From NCBI GenBank assembly GCA_903813345.2, contig CAIIXF020000012.1:22828184-22892183 (forward strand): a stretch of DNA of 64,000 bases, in the 5' to 3' direction. This stretch comes from Owenia fusiformis (Eukaryota > Annelida > Polychaeta > Sabellida > Oweniidae). Numbering within the stretch: the stretch's first letter is position 1; each line of letters opens with the position of its first letter. The notes under the pieces were generated by a model that had not been told where the DNA came from, did no database searches, and saw nothing but the letters and a program-made list of their open reading frames with translations. Below are positions 31,698 through 40,756 of the stretch, piece after piece. A program made the translations under genes and the position numbers.

Positions 31698-34600
31698 TTA
31701 GTCCCATCCATATCTTGTAGGCGCTCTTCTATTTCTTGCATTTCGCCTCAATACACCATTTGATGGTTTCTTATCTTCATTTTGATTTTTAGTAGAAACC
31801 ATGGTGTCGCTATTTGAGTCTTTTTCTTCTTGAAGACTGACATGTTTATCTATCCCATTTATTTCACTATCTTCGTCATTTTTGTAGGTTTCAACCTCAT
31901 TTTCTGTTTGTTGCTCTTCTTCATTTAACTCTTCAGTTGAAGATTTCATTTCTTCAACAAATGACGTCTGAGTGTTTGCATCACTGAATTTAACACACTC
32001 GTCTATTCCCTTTTCATGAATTTCCCAGGTTTTAAACTCGTCACCATGGTAACGTTTCAACTTATCATGATGTATAATTCTCGGTTTTGACCTTACTGTC
32101 TGTTGTATTTTATACACGACATCTGATATCTTTTTAACAACCATATAGGGTCCTGTCCAATGACACATCAGTTTGAAACTTTTTCCTTTTACTCTTGTTG
32201 GATTATACATCCATACGACATCGTATTTCTTATACACAGTTGCAGATAAACGCGCGTTATGCTGACGTTTTTGCCTAACGTGAGCTTTTTTCAAACAAAC
32301 TCTTGCATGGTTGTACGAGTCACGGAAATTTTGTCTTAACATTTCTACATAATCAGTTTTTAACTCATTATCTTCTTCTACTCTTGGAGGATCAGTAACG
32401 ACATCTAGTGGTAGTTCTAACTCTCTACCTAACATCATAGCAGCCGGTGATTCTCCGGTAGATTCATGGATTGAAGAACGGTAAGCCATACTAATCAACG
32501 GCAAACATTCGTCCCATGTATCTTGATTCGAATCAATGTATTTAGAAAGCATTTCAATGAATGTTCTATTATGCCTCTCTATCATACCGTCACTTCTAGG
32601 GTGCCACGGAGTTGTTCGTGTTTTTTTAATGCCAAGAATTTCATATATGTCTTTCATGATATCAGATTCAAAATTTCTGCCTTGATCGCTATGAAGTTCG
32701 CGAGGTGTTCCAAATCTTGTTACAAATTCGTCCACAAACAATTTAGCAACAGTCGAAGCTTTTTGATCTTTCATTGCATAACATTCCTTCCATTTTGTGA
32801 AGTAGTCCCCTATGACTAGTACATATTTATTTTGATTTTTTGTTTCAACCAAAGGCCCTAGTATATCAAACGCGACTCTTTCTAGAGGTGCACCAACTAC
32901 ATATTGATGTAACGCCCCTCTTGGCTTGCGAACCGGATTATTGCGTTTTTGACAGGTTGTGCATCTTTTAATAAATCTATATACAGATTTTGACAAACAT
33001 GGCCAGTAATATCTTCGTTTCACTCTATCTTTAGTCCTTTTGATAGCCATGTGGCCTGCCGTAATATTGTTATGCATGGCATTTAGGACTTTCTTTCTGT
33101 AACATTCAGGCAAAATAATTTGCCACCAAGTTTTATCACTGTCACCAGCTGCGTATTTGCGGCAAAGAATGCCATCAAAACATTGTATTGTATCCCATTG
33201 ACCCCAATACGTTTTGAATTCTTTGTCCATATGACTTATTTCTTCCCATTTTGGCCGTTCACGACCTGAAGTTTTCATATGGTATATGTCTTTAATCGTG
33301 TTGTCATTTTTTTGAGCTTCAATTATTTCTGAACGTGACCACCCTTCTTCTAATTCAACTTGCGGGCAATCAAGAGACATTGTATTTTTCACATCAACTT
33401 TGGTTACAGTTCTTAATAAAGATGTCACTTTTGTAGTAGGTTCTTTATTTGACTTTTCTTGTTTTAAACCTTGACAATCTCTTTGTTCTTCTATCTTTGA
33501 TTTTATGGAATCTAAGTCGTTACAACATCTTTTGCAGACTTTTCCACTTTCTACAGTATCTGCCTCACCAGTGTTTAATTTGATGACGTCACTACTGTAT
33601 ATCACTGGAGCCGATTTTTCAATAAAACTCGTGCAATTTTCTTCTTCACTCGGTATTTCAGAATTGTCAGGCTCTCTGTATCTTGAAAGACCATCACAAT
33701 TACTATGCAATCTACCAGGCCTATGTATCAATTTAAAGTCATAGCTTGACAATATTTCTATGTACCTTGCAACTTGCCCTATTGGATTTCTGATGCTCAT
33801 AAGCCACGTTAAAGCACCATGATCTGATCTAACTGTGAATCGTTTCCCGTACAAATAATGTTTCCAATATTGTATGAAAAAGATGACAGCCAACATTTCA
33901 CGACGAGTAACACTGTAATTGCGTTCAGCTTTGCTCAACGTTTTGTGACCATAACAAATGACTCGCTCAACATCACCTTGTTTTTGACTCAAAACTCCCC
34001 CTATATGAAAGTTCGAAGCATCGCAGTCCATTATGAACTCACAATCAGGCAACGGAAAAGCTAATATAGGAGCCTTGGTTAAAAGAGATTTCACCCTATC
34101 CATTGCTGTTTCACAATCTTCATTCCACACAAATTTTGATTGTTTCTCAGTCAGTTTTATTATAGGTCGAACTATCAGCGAGAAATCTTTGATGAACTTT
34201 CTATAGTAAGAAGCTGTTCCAATGAACGCTCTTGCGTCGCGCACACACCTTGGTCTAGGATACTTCAATATTGCATTTACTTTGTCAGGGTCCATTGACA
34301 CACCCTCTTCACCAATCATAAAACCCAAAAATTTCACTGTTTTCTGGTACAAGAATGTCTTATCAGGTCTAATTTTCAGATTCGCCCCATTTAGTTTCTC
34401 AAAAATGGTCCCTAATCGTTCATTCATTTCCTCTAAACTAGACCCCCAGCAGACTATATCGTCGATGTAAAGAAGGCAAATTTCAGGAGAAAGTCCCCTT
34501 AAAACATTTTCTATCAATCTTTCCATAGTACTCCCAGCATTGCATAAGCCGAAGCTCATTACTTCGTACTCATAAAAACCACCCTCAGTTATGAATGCTG

Positions 34601-35453
34601 TTTTCGGTTTTGAAGACTCTTCCATAGGGATTTGATGGTAAGAAGCGGCTAAATCCATGGAACAATAAAATTTGCTTTTTCCCATTTGATTTAACACAGT
34701 ATCTATGCGGGGAATCGGGTAACAGTCTTTCACCGTGACAGAGTTTAATTTGCGGTAATCAATACACAACCTCCATTTATTTGCTGAGCCCGCTTTTTTC
34801 ACTAAAACGACAGGGCTAGCCCATGGGCTTTGGCTATGTTTGATTAACCCCTTTTCAAGCATTTTATCTATTTGTTTCTGAGCCTCTTGCTGCTTCCACA
34901 TAGGAAAACGCCTTGGTTTTTGTTTGATAGGCCTAGCATTTTCTGTATCAATTTTATGTTCCACCTGATTAGTTCTACCCAGATCGTAATCATCTTTACA
35001 AAAAACTGATTGATATTTAATCAACAATTCTTTTACTGATTCGTGATCATTTTCACTCAAATTCTCTTGAGAACGTTGCCAAAGGTCTTGCAAATGTTCG
35101 GGCATTTTATTTGGGCGATCTTTTTCATTTTTCTTCACATTATTTACATTATTTATGACTTCACCCTCAATGCTACTTGTATCCAATACGTCACTTATTG
35201 GCGATAAAACTGCGATTCTTGTATTTTCGTGCACAGTAACGCTCTTTTCCCCGGGGTTATACACTCTTACTGGAACTAATGGACTACTACTATCTACTAA
35301 CACCCTAGCTACACACACGTTTTGCTTGTTTAGAGAACCATTTTCTAAGGGCTCTACAACTTTTATTCCCTTATCACAACTTTCAGCTTGTTCTAAGATA
35401 TGTCCTTGCAAAATAGCTTCATGCCCTGCTGGTATACATTGTATCTTTTGAAA
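31698..35453 (-). CDS. pol: Retrotransposon pol: reverse transcriptase, RNase H, integrase
   Basis: The frame is open from just after a TAA at 35456-35454 to the stop at 31698, about 1250 codons. Counting from the Leu codon at 35411 as residue 1: reverse transcriptase about 165-400 with catalytic Asp253 and YIDD at 315-318; RNase H about 455-575 with MDCDAS (462, 464), Glu505 and SDH (Asp530); integrase zinc finger His780, His787, Cys817, Cys820; integrase core Asp849, Asp909, Glu945 with 35 residues between the last two; then a WTGPY GPY/F-type module and an acidic C-terminal tail. GLCNAGSTM replaces the usual GLCNAPATF. There is no ATG at the N-terminus; entry from the protease frame requires a shift. 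It should be released as enzymes for cDNA synthesis and integration. Confidence 0.95.
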   Translation of the reverse strand, partial: FQKIQCIPAGHEAILQGHILEQAESCDKGIKVVEPLENGSLNKQNVCVARVLVDSSSPLVPVRVYNPGEKSVTVHENTRIAVLSPISDVLDTSSIEGEVINNVNNVKKNEKDRPNKMPEHLQDLWQRSQENLSENDHESVKELLIKYQSVFCKDDYDLGRTNQVEHKIDTENARPIKQKPRRFPMWKQQEAQKQIDKMLEKGLIKHSQSPWASPVVLVKKAGSANKWRLCIDYRKLNSVTVKDCYPIPRIDTVLNQMGKSKFYCSMDLAASYHQIPMEESSKPKTAFITEGGFYEYEVMSFGLCNAGSTMERLIENVLRGLSPEICLLYIDDIVCWGSSLEEMNERLGTIFEKLNGANLKIRPDKTFLYQKTVKFLGFMIGEEGVSMDPDKVNAILKYPRPRCVRDARAFIGTASYYRKFIKDFSLIVRPIIKLTEKQSKFVWNEDCETAMDRVKSLLTKAPILAFPLPDCEFIMDCDASNFHIGGVLSQKQGDVERVICYGHKTLSKAERNYSVTRREMLAVIFFIQYWKHYLYGKRFTVRSDHGALTWLMSIRNPIGQVARYIEILSSYDFKLIHRPGRLHSNCDGLSRYREPDNSEIPSEEENCTSFIEKSAPVIYSSDVIKLNTGEADTVESGKVCKRCCNDLDSIKSKIEEQRDCQGLKQEKSNKEPTTKVTSLLRTVTKVDVKNTMSLDCPQVELEEGWSRSEIIEAQKNDNTIKDIYHMKTSGRERPKWEEISHMDKEFKTYWGQWDTIQCFDGILCRKYAAGDSDKTWWQIILPECYRKKVLNAMHNNITAGHMAIKRTKDRVKRRYYWPCLSKSVYRFIKRCTTCQKRNNPVRKPRGALHQYVVGAPLERVAFDILGPLVETKNQNKYVLVIGDYFTKWKECYAMKDQKASTVAKLFVDEFVTRFGTPRELHSDQGRNFESDIMKDIYEILGIKKTRTTPWHPRSDGMIERHNRTFIEMLSKYIDSNQDTWDECLPLISMAYRSSIHESTGESPAAMMLGRELELPLDVVTDPPRVEEDNELKTDYVEMLRQNFRDSYNHARVCLKKAHVRQKRQHNARLSATVYKKYDVVWMYNPTRVKGKSFKLMCHWTGPYMVVKKISDVVYKIQQTVRSKPRIIHHDKLKRYHGDEFKTWEIHEKGIDECVKFSDANTQTSFVEEMKSSTEELNEEEQQTENEVETYKNDEDSEINGIDKHVSLQEEKDSNSDTMVSTKNQNEDKKPSNGVLRRNARNRRAPTRYGWD

Positions 35454-35970
35454 TTACTGTTGCACAAATATCGTTGCAATCAGCATCTAAACATTTGACA
35501 GATGACTTGTGACTTATTTCAGTTGGTCTTGACATAACAAACTCAAACGTTTTGAAATCAATTGATACACCGAACTTGGTAATAAAGTCCATGCCTAACA
35601 GCCCTGGTGTTGGTATATCAGCTACTATCACTAATGTCTCTACTTCACAATCTCCTACTTGAATATTAAGATCACATTCACCTTCTATTCCACATTTAAA
35701 TGGCTGACCGTCAGCACCTGAAACTCTTCTTGAAACGGGTCGTAATCTCCCTTTTCTACTGAACGGTATTTCGGAATATTTGTCTAAAGAAATTACGGTA
35801 ACCGTTGCCCCTGTATCTAAAAGAAAAGCTACGTCTACCGTATTGTTCAATCTACCCTTAACATACATTCCCTGCTTCGCTCTTTCAATTCGAGTTCTCA
35901 TTTCTTTGGAGCTTATGTTTCCGGCCGGGCAGTGCTCCTTGGGCCCTGCCGGTTGAAGTTTTCCGACCCA
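35419..35970 (-). CDS. pro: Retrotransposon aspartic protease
   Basis: Frame open from 35970; an ATG is available at 35901. The active-site motif is LLDTGATVTVI and the C-terminal flap-side motif is GLLGMDFI, standard for retropepsins. It overlaps the gag 3' end by about 58 nt in the -1 frame and overlaps the pol frame by about 35 nt at its own 3' end. Translation probably arises by -1 frameshifting from gag; a GGGCCCA heptamer phased as X XXY YYZ lies in the overlap but is a weak slippery candidate. Confidence 0.88.
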   Translation of the reverse strand, partial: WVGKLQPAGPKEHCPAGNISSKEMRTRIERAKQGMYVKGRLNNTVDVAFLLDTGATVTVISLDKYSEIPFSRKGRLRPVSRRVSGADGQPFKCGIEGECDLNIQVGDCEVETLVIVADIPTPGLLGMDFITKFGVSIDFKTFEFVMSRPTEISHKSSVKCLDADCNDICATVISKDTMYTSRA

Positions 35971-37598
35971 TTATTTGCTTTACCATATCTAGATCCTTCA
36001 AATTTTTGATAAAAACTGTCATTTTGGCCTCTGCTTGCATTCTTTGGACTTGGACAAGCCATAAAACGGTGCCCGTAACCTTGACAATTAAAGCACTTCA
36101 ATTGAGAGTTTTTATTAGTCCCGGGAGCCCCCCTTTGCATGAAGTTTAAATGTCTTTGTTGATCAGGAGTTCTAACATTTTCTTTTTTTTCATAATTGGT
36201 CTTTTGATCGGCGTTTACTCTTTTTGTCAATTTTTCTACTTCCTCTTTCAATGCCCTAACCTCATCTAAAGAGTCTTCAGTTTCTTGCCCTGACATTGAC
36301 CTTACAAATCGCCGATTTTCATTGCTAAACCTAACGCGCGAATTTGTGTTTTCTACAAATGACTCTGTCTCTATAGCAACGCGTATAGCTTCATCTAAGT
36401 TTTTACACTTTGCTTGAAACACTGAAAGCTTCAGGTTATGATCATTTAAAGCGTCAATGAAATGATTAATTGCAAATCGTTCTCTTGATTTTTCATCTGG
36501 CAATTCTGGGTATGCTAAATTAGTTAAGCGCCTGATATTATGACCTAATTCAGCCAATGATTCATTTTGCTTTCTTCGTCTCCGTTTTAATTCAGCTTCA
36601 AAACGAGCCCCCTGTCCCTCTGTACCAAATCTTCTACTTAGACGTGCTATTAGCTCATCATATTGACATCGCTTTTCTTCAGGCATATCGCCAACAACTT
36701 GTTGAGCTGGACCGCGTAAACTGGCGGCGAGGAAACTTGCTTTAACTTTTGAACCCCATCCATTTATTTCCGCGCAACATTCAAAATGCGCTTTATAATC
36801 AACCCATGGAGTTTCACCTGAGTATCTATCTGGAGCCATTGCTGGTTTGCTTAACTTCCTAACGCTACTTTCTTTATTTAGGACACTTGAATCATTCAAA
36901 TTACCCAGAATATCATTGTCTTCATTATCGTTTAAATCTATTAAATTCATTGTCTTCTTGTCAGGTTTCATTGGTTTGTTTGCAAAACTTTCATTTTTTT
37001 CTTGAGAATAATGTGTACTTTCAAGGACAGGTTGTTGACTCTTAATTTTTTTTGGCCCTGACAAAGTTTCAATATCTACAAAATTTCCTGATGAATCAAC
37101 ATATGTTACAATTGGAGTTAAATCATGCGTCTCGGCAAACAGTTTGATCCGTACATCGTCAAGTTTTTGCTTAGCTACATTTCTAGGCTTTTGCATTTTG
37201 TCATTTGAAACACCTTGACTATTTAACCTCATCGTATCATTAACTACATCGTTAAAATGAGTCAATTTGGGATCTGAGATTTCAAAGCTTTCACGAGCGC
37301 TAAACCCAGGAGGCGGAGGCCTGTCAGTAGGTGATTTACTAGGTCTCATTGTGCTGAAACTCTTAGAATCATACCCTGAAGTTTCAAATGTATTTCCCGA
37401 TGCAGTCTGTTTAATCCCGGGATCACTCTGAAAAGTTTGCAATTTGCTATTTACATCTTCCCGTTTGTTATACGCGACCTCCCCATCGTCATACTTTTCT
37501 TGAACAATTTTGTCACCGTTATCAGTTCCCCCGACGGCACCTAAACTGTGTAAATCCCCATTTTCACCTTGATCTTCCGCTTGATCTTTCCCCTCCAT
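35913..37598 (-). CDS. gag: Retrotransposon Gag
   Basis: Start chosen at the ATG at 37598, giving 561 aa. The N-terminal 230 residues are polar and low-complexity. The middle (about 250-420) is a retrotransposon gag capsid-like domain (APDRYSGETPWVDYKAHF, then LRGPAQQV, then FGTEGQGARFEAELKRRRR). Next come a short coiled-coil stretch and one CCHC zinc knuckle, CFNCQGYGHRFMAC, for RNA binding. Its role is particle assembly and genomic RNA packaging. Confidence 0.92.
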   Translation of the reverse strand: MEGKDQAEDQGENGDLHSLGAVGGTDNGDKIVQEKYDDGEVAYNKREDVNSKLQTFQSDPGIKQTASGNTFETSGYDSKSFSTMRPSKSPTDRPPPPGFSARESFEISDPKLTHFNDVVNDTMRLNSQGVSNDKMQKPRNVAKQKLDDVRIKLFAETHDLTPIVTYVDSSGNFVDIETLSGPKKIKSQQPVLESTHYSQEKNESFANKPMKPDKKTMNLIDLNDNEDNDILGNLNDSSVLNKESSVRKLSKPAMAPDRYSGETPWVDYKAHFECCAEINGWGSKVKASFLAASLRGPAQQVVGDMPEEKRCQYDELIARLSRRFGTEGQGARFEAELKRRRRKQNESLAELGHNIRRLTNLAYPELPDEKSRERFAINHFIDALNDHNLKLSVFQAKCKNLDEAIRVAIETESFVENTNSRVRFSNENRRFVRSMSGQETEDSLDEVRALKEEVEKLTKRVNADQKTNYEKKENVRTPDQQRHLNFMQRGAPGTNKNSQLKCFNCQGYGHRFMACPSPKNASRGQNDSFYQKFEGSRYGKANNGSENFNRQGPRSTARPET

Positions 37599-38521
37599 AT
37601 TCACAAGGTATCAACTTCTATTTAATGAATGAGCTATAATCTATATATAATATCAAAACACAAACAGAATCAAGTACGCTTTTATCATCAATACAGGGAT
37701 TTTTACAAAATACAAAGACCAAAAACTAGATCTCGAACATTCAAATCAAATATTCTCAATTAAATAGATACGCGCTCGATTTTGCCAATTTTAAAGCAAT
37801 GCGTCTTAGCATGCACAATTGTAGAAATAAAGGATAGAAAGAAAGTAAAAGAAAGTGTTTTTGAAGTAACTAAAACAGGAGCCTGTTACATGAGCTTCTT
37901 GTTGATAGCAAATACAGAAATTAGTACAACGCTGAAATGCAAGCGTTTTCGTATTTCAATTTTAAAAGTAACTACAACGGGAGCCCGTCTTCATTACTAA
38001 ATGATGATTCCCTTAACAATAGCACGTGTAAACATAAAATATTCTCGACTCTTTGTCTTCTCTTTGTTCACAAGATCAAGGTAAAGTTACGCATAAATTA
38101 ACTGAGCGTACACAAACGCAAGATCATTATCAGTCTTTTAAGTGAAGATCGTCAACTTAAATGCATGCATAAACAAACATTGTGTATAAAGACAAAGTTA
38201 ATACTTAATAGTACAGTGAAGACAAATACTCTTCATTCAAAGTAAACTGAATATGAAGACAAAATCGTAAAGAAAGAGTTGAAGAGAACTAATCTTCACT
38301 CTTCAGTATAGAATGAACCTAACTTAAAAGAAAGAAACGAAGAGAACTAATCTCCGCTCTTTTGTAAGAGTAAAGCTAACTTGAAGATGCGAAGAGAACT
38401 AATCTCCACTCTTCAGTAAAAGTTAATCAAATTTAAAGATGTGAAGAGAACTAATCTCCACTCTTTAATGAAAATAAAGACACTAAAACTGCGAAAAGAA
38501 TCTCTCTACAAGACAAAGACC
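37599..38521 (-). other. Retrotransposon 5' leader
   Basis: About 0.92 kb between the primer-binding site and the gag ATG. Apart from the repeat block at 38281-38495 I see no ORF or element. Confidence 0.6.
38281..38495. repeat. Tandem 52-58 bp repeats in the retrotransposon leader
   Basis: Four copies begin GAAGAGAACTAATCT at 38281, 38339, 38391 and 38443; each continues with CCACTCTTCAG or a variant. They lie in the untranslated leader, where packaging or regulatory repeats are common in LTR elements. Confidence 0.85.
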
Positions 38522-38540
38522 AATCCCACCGCTGCCACCA
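38522..38540 (-). other. Primer-binding site for tRNA-Leu
   Basis: The + strand reads AATCCCACCGCTGCCACCA, the 3' end of a eukaryotic tRNA-Leu including CCA. The complement is the primer-binding site, 1-2 nt from the 5' LTR end. The tRNA match is from memory of animal tRNA-Leu sequences. Confidence 0.85.
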
Positions 38541-38541
38541 A

Positions 38542-38943
38542 TGAAGCTTCGAGCTTTGTTGTTTAAATAGCTCTGTGGGTTCTTCATAAAATAATATGGA
38601 TTGGTCTTGTAATGTAAAAAAGACAAGATTAACACAGAATTAATATACTCATAAAACTGTACTTTATTCCAAGTAAAAGACTAAACATGTACAATTACAC
38701 TCTTCAGTGTAAAATAAAACTGTTCAAAGATAAAGAAAGAATGAAAATGAGATTAATAAGATGAAAAGAAATGATGTGTGATGTTCCCCCCGATCTAACT
38801 CTCTACTGAATGAAGCCCAAAATTTCTGTTAAATACCCCCAAGTTATAGGAAATGAAAGGCAATCCCTTACCCTACAAAACCTATAAGAAACCCATTGAA
38901 AGATGGCAGCACAATACGGTGAATCAACATGAAAAATGCTATA
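38542..38943 (-). repeat. 5' LTR, 402 bp
   Basis: Appears identical to the 3' LTR at 27644-28045. It would carry the promoter on the - strand. Confidence 0.93.
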
Positions 38944-38947
38944 GGAA

Positions 38948-40756
38948 CATTGGTATACTTTTAATGAGTGCTTCCAACATTCCATATTCACTATCCTTTA
39001 ATAGTGGGCATAGTTTTTATTTCATATCACTAGTTTGATATTTAAAGTTAGACTATGTAACCAATTCTAGTAATAATTTCTATTTTGATGACTTTGGATC
39101 GTCAATTTCATTCTTCTCGAATAGTCAATTACCTCCCTATTAGATTAGACATCGCTCAAATATTTTTCAGATATCAACTTTTAAGTGAAACCCTGGACAT
39201 GTAAGAATTTGAAAATATAACAAGTGATACGTTTAAACATTCTTTTCTTTGCAATCACACAAAGTTTAGCATTTCTGAGAGTCAGAACCTAATACATTAT
39301 GGAGATGAAGTTGTCTTGAAAAGAAGCAAAATCAAATAAATGGGAAAGAGTAACCGCTACTGAGAAAAACGGCTGTATAAAAATAAATCATTCATTATAC
39401 CATTACAAGTCATTGCACGATATAAAAATCTGAAGACGAAATTATGTATTTTGAGCTTGGTATTTTGCGAAGTCATCTTCCAAAGCATTATCAATATCGA
39501 ATATTATCTATTAACACGGAAATATGTATTGTACTGTCAAGGCACTATGGTACGAAGTTACGTACCTACTGGGGTAAAGTAGCCTTCAACATGTACTATA
39601 GCCCGGTAGGGAGGTATTCTCTCTCTAAACTTGGCTTGACACCATATCGTTGATCATATTTTTCAACAGATCAAGAAGATACAGTTGTCAATGTCAAGAT
39701 AACAATGGATAAGGTATGGAATAATGGTTAGTCAAGAGGCTGTTATTCTTCAACCGAGCAGTGTATGTTTAGTGAGACAGTTTGTATGTCTGATCTGGTT
39801 TATATGCGATAAACTGATGGCTTGTTAATGTTATTCCAGGCGCGATAATAACAATTTCTGTAATATTTACATAATAGGATAGTTTCTAAATAGCAGAAAA
39901 GGCAAAGAAATCTAGTGCTGCCATCTTTTATTCAGCTTTTAATTTGGGCTAGAGTTCCATTCACTTACATGCTAAAATCTTGGAAAAGTGGCTTAATTTC
40001 ATGATTTATCAAAGAGTGTTAGTTGAATCTGTATAAAACTTGAATGATATACCACATGATGACCCTGTTTATGTACATGTTGGGATTAAACATGCAAATG
40101 TTGGTTGACATACAAATAATCCAAGGTTTTAAAGAATTTTAGCATTGCACCTATGAAGATTTAGCCCAAGTTTTTTTAAATTGTCATAGAAAATTATTCA
40201 AATTACATAACTGTGTAAATCAAAGCTATTGTAGGAGAAAACATTTCACTGAATTCAAATATGCCATTTAAAAGAAGGCAATGCAAGTCATTAGAGGTTT
40301 AATATGCAAATCTCTAAAAAATCTCACGAAAAACGAGCTTTAGCGAGATTTCAAAAGCTATATGGAAACTATACTTTTGACCAAGATGGCGGAGAGATAC
40401 TACTATATGCCAATAATAATCCTACTAATATCAGAGGCCATCGCGGTATTAGTTCAGCATGAAAGAGACGAGTTGAGAGGAATTTTCGAATTGTCACATT
40501 GGATATGTTTGCTTTCATCGGCCAACAGTTCTGACTTTATATCAGGACCATCCTTTGATATTTTAGATCGATTGTCAATGCATTGGGATATTTGTACATC
40601 TTAAATCTTCCATAAAGTCTCTATTTAATGAGATATCTCGATTATTTTGTCAGGAAAATATGGGTTGTAAGGAAAACATTAGCATGATTTTTATCACACC
40701 CTAAGATGCTATATTGTAATCAGTTTGCCGGGCGGTTGGTCGGGCGGGCGTCCCGA
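38948..40756. other. Non-coding stretch between retrotransposon and satellite
   Basis: A+T-rich. A small ORF starts at AAGATGG (40385) with a hydrophobic run, but nothing supports it as a gene. No other feature. Confidence 0.35.

Larger units (their letters stand above)
27644..38943 (-). mobile_element. Full-length Ty3/Gypsy LTR retrotransposon, 11.3 kb
   Basis: On the - strand the order is LTR, tRNA-Leu primer-binding site, leader with repeats, gag, protease, RT-RNase H-integrase, a long 3' spacer, polypurine tract, LTR. RNase H precedes integrase, which is the Ty3/Gypsy order. The two 402-bp LTRs look identical, so insertion was very recent. All catalytic motifs are intact. There is no envelope ORF. 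It lies about 0.5 kb downstream of the Kv T1 exon, in opposite orientation, probably inside that gene's intron. Confidence 0.95.

Noticed and set aside
40362-40604. 80-codon ORF with an AAGATGG start and hydrophobic N-terminus
   Set aside because: A good start context and a signal-like run are the only support; no homology, no splice sites that extend it, and it stops just before a satellite.
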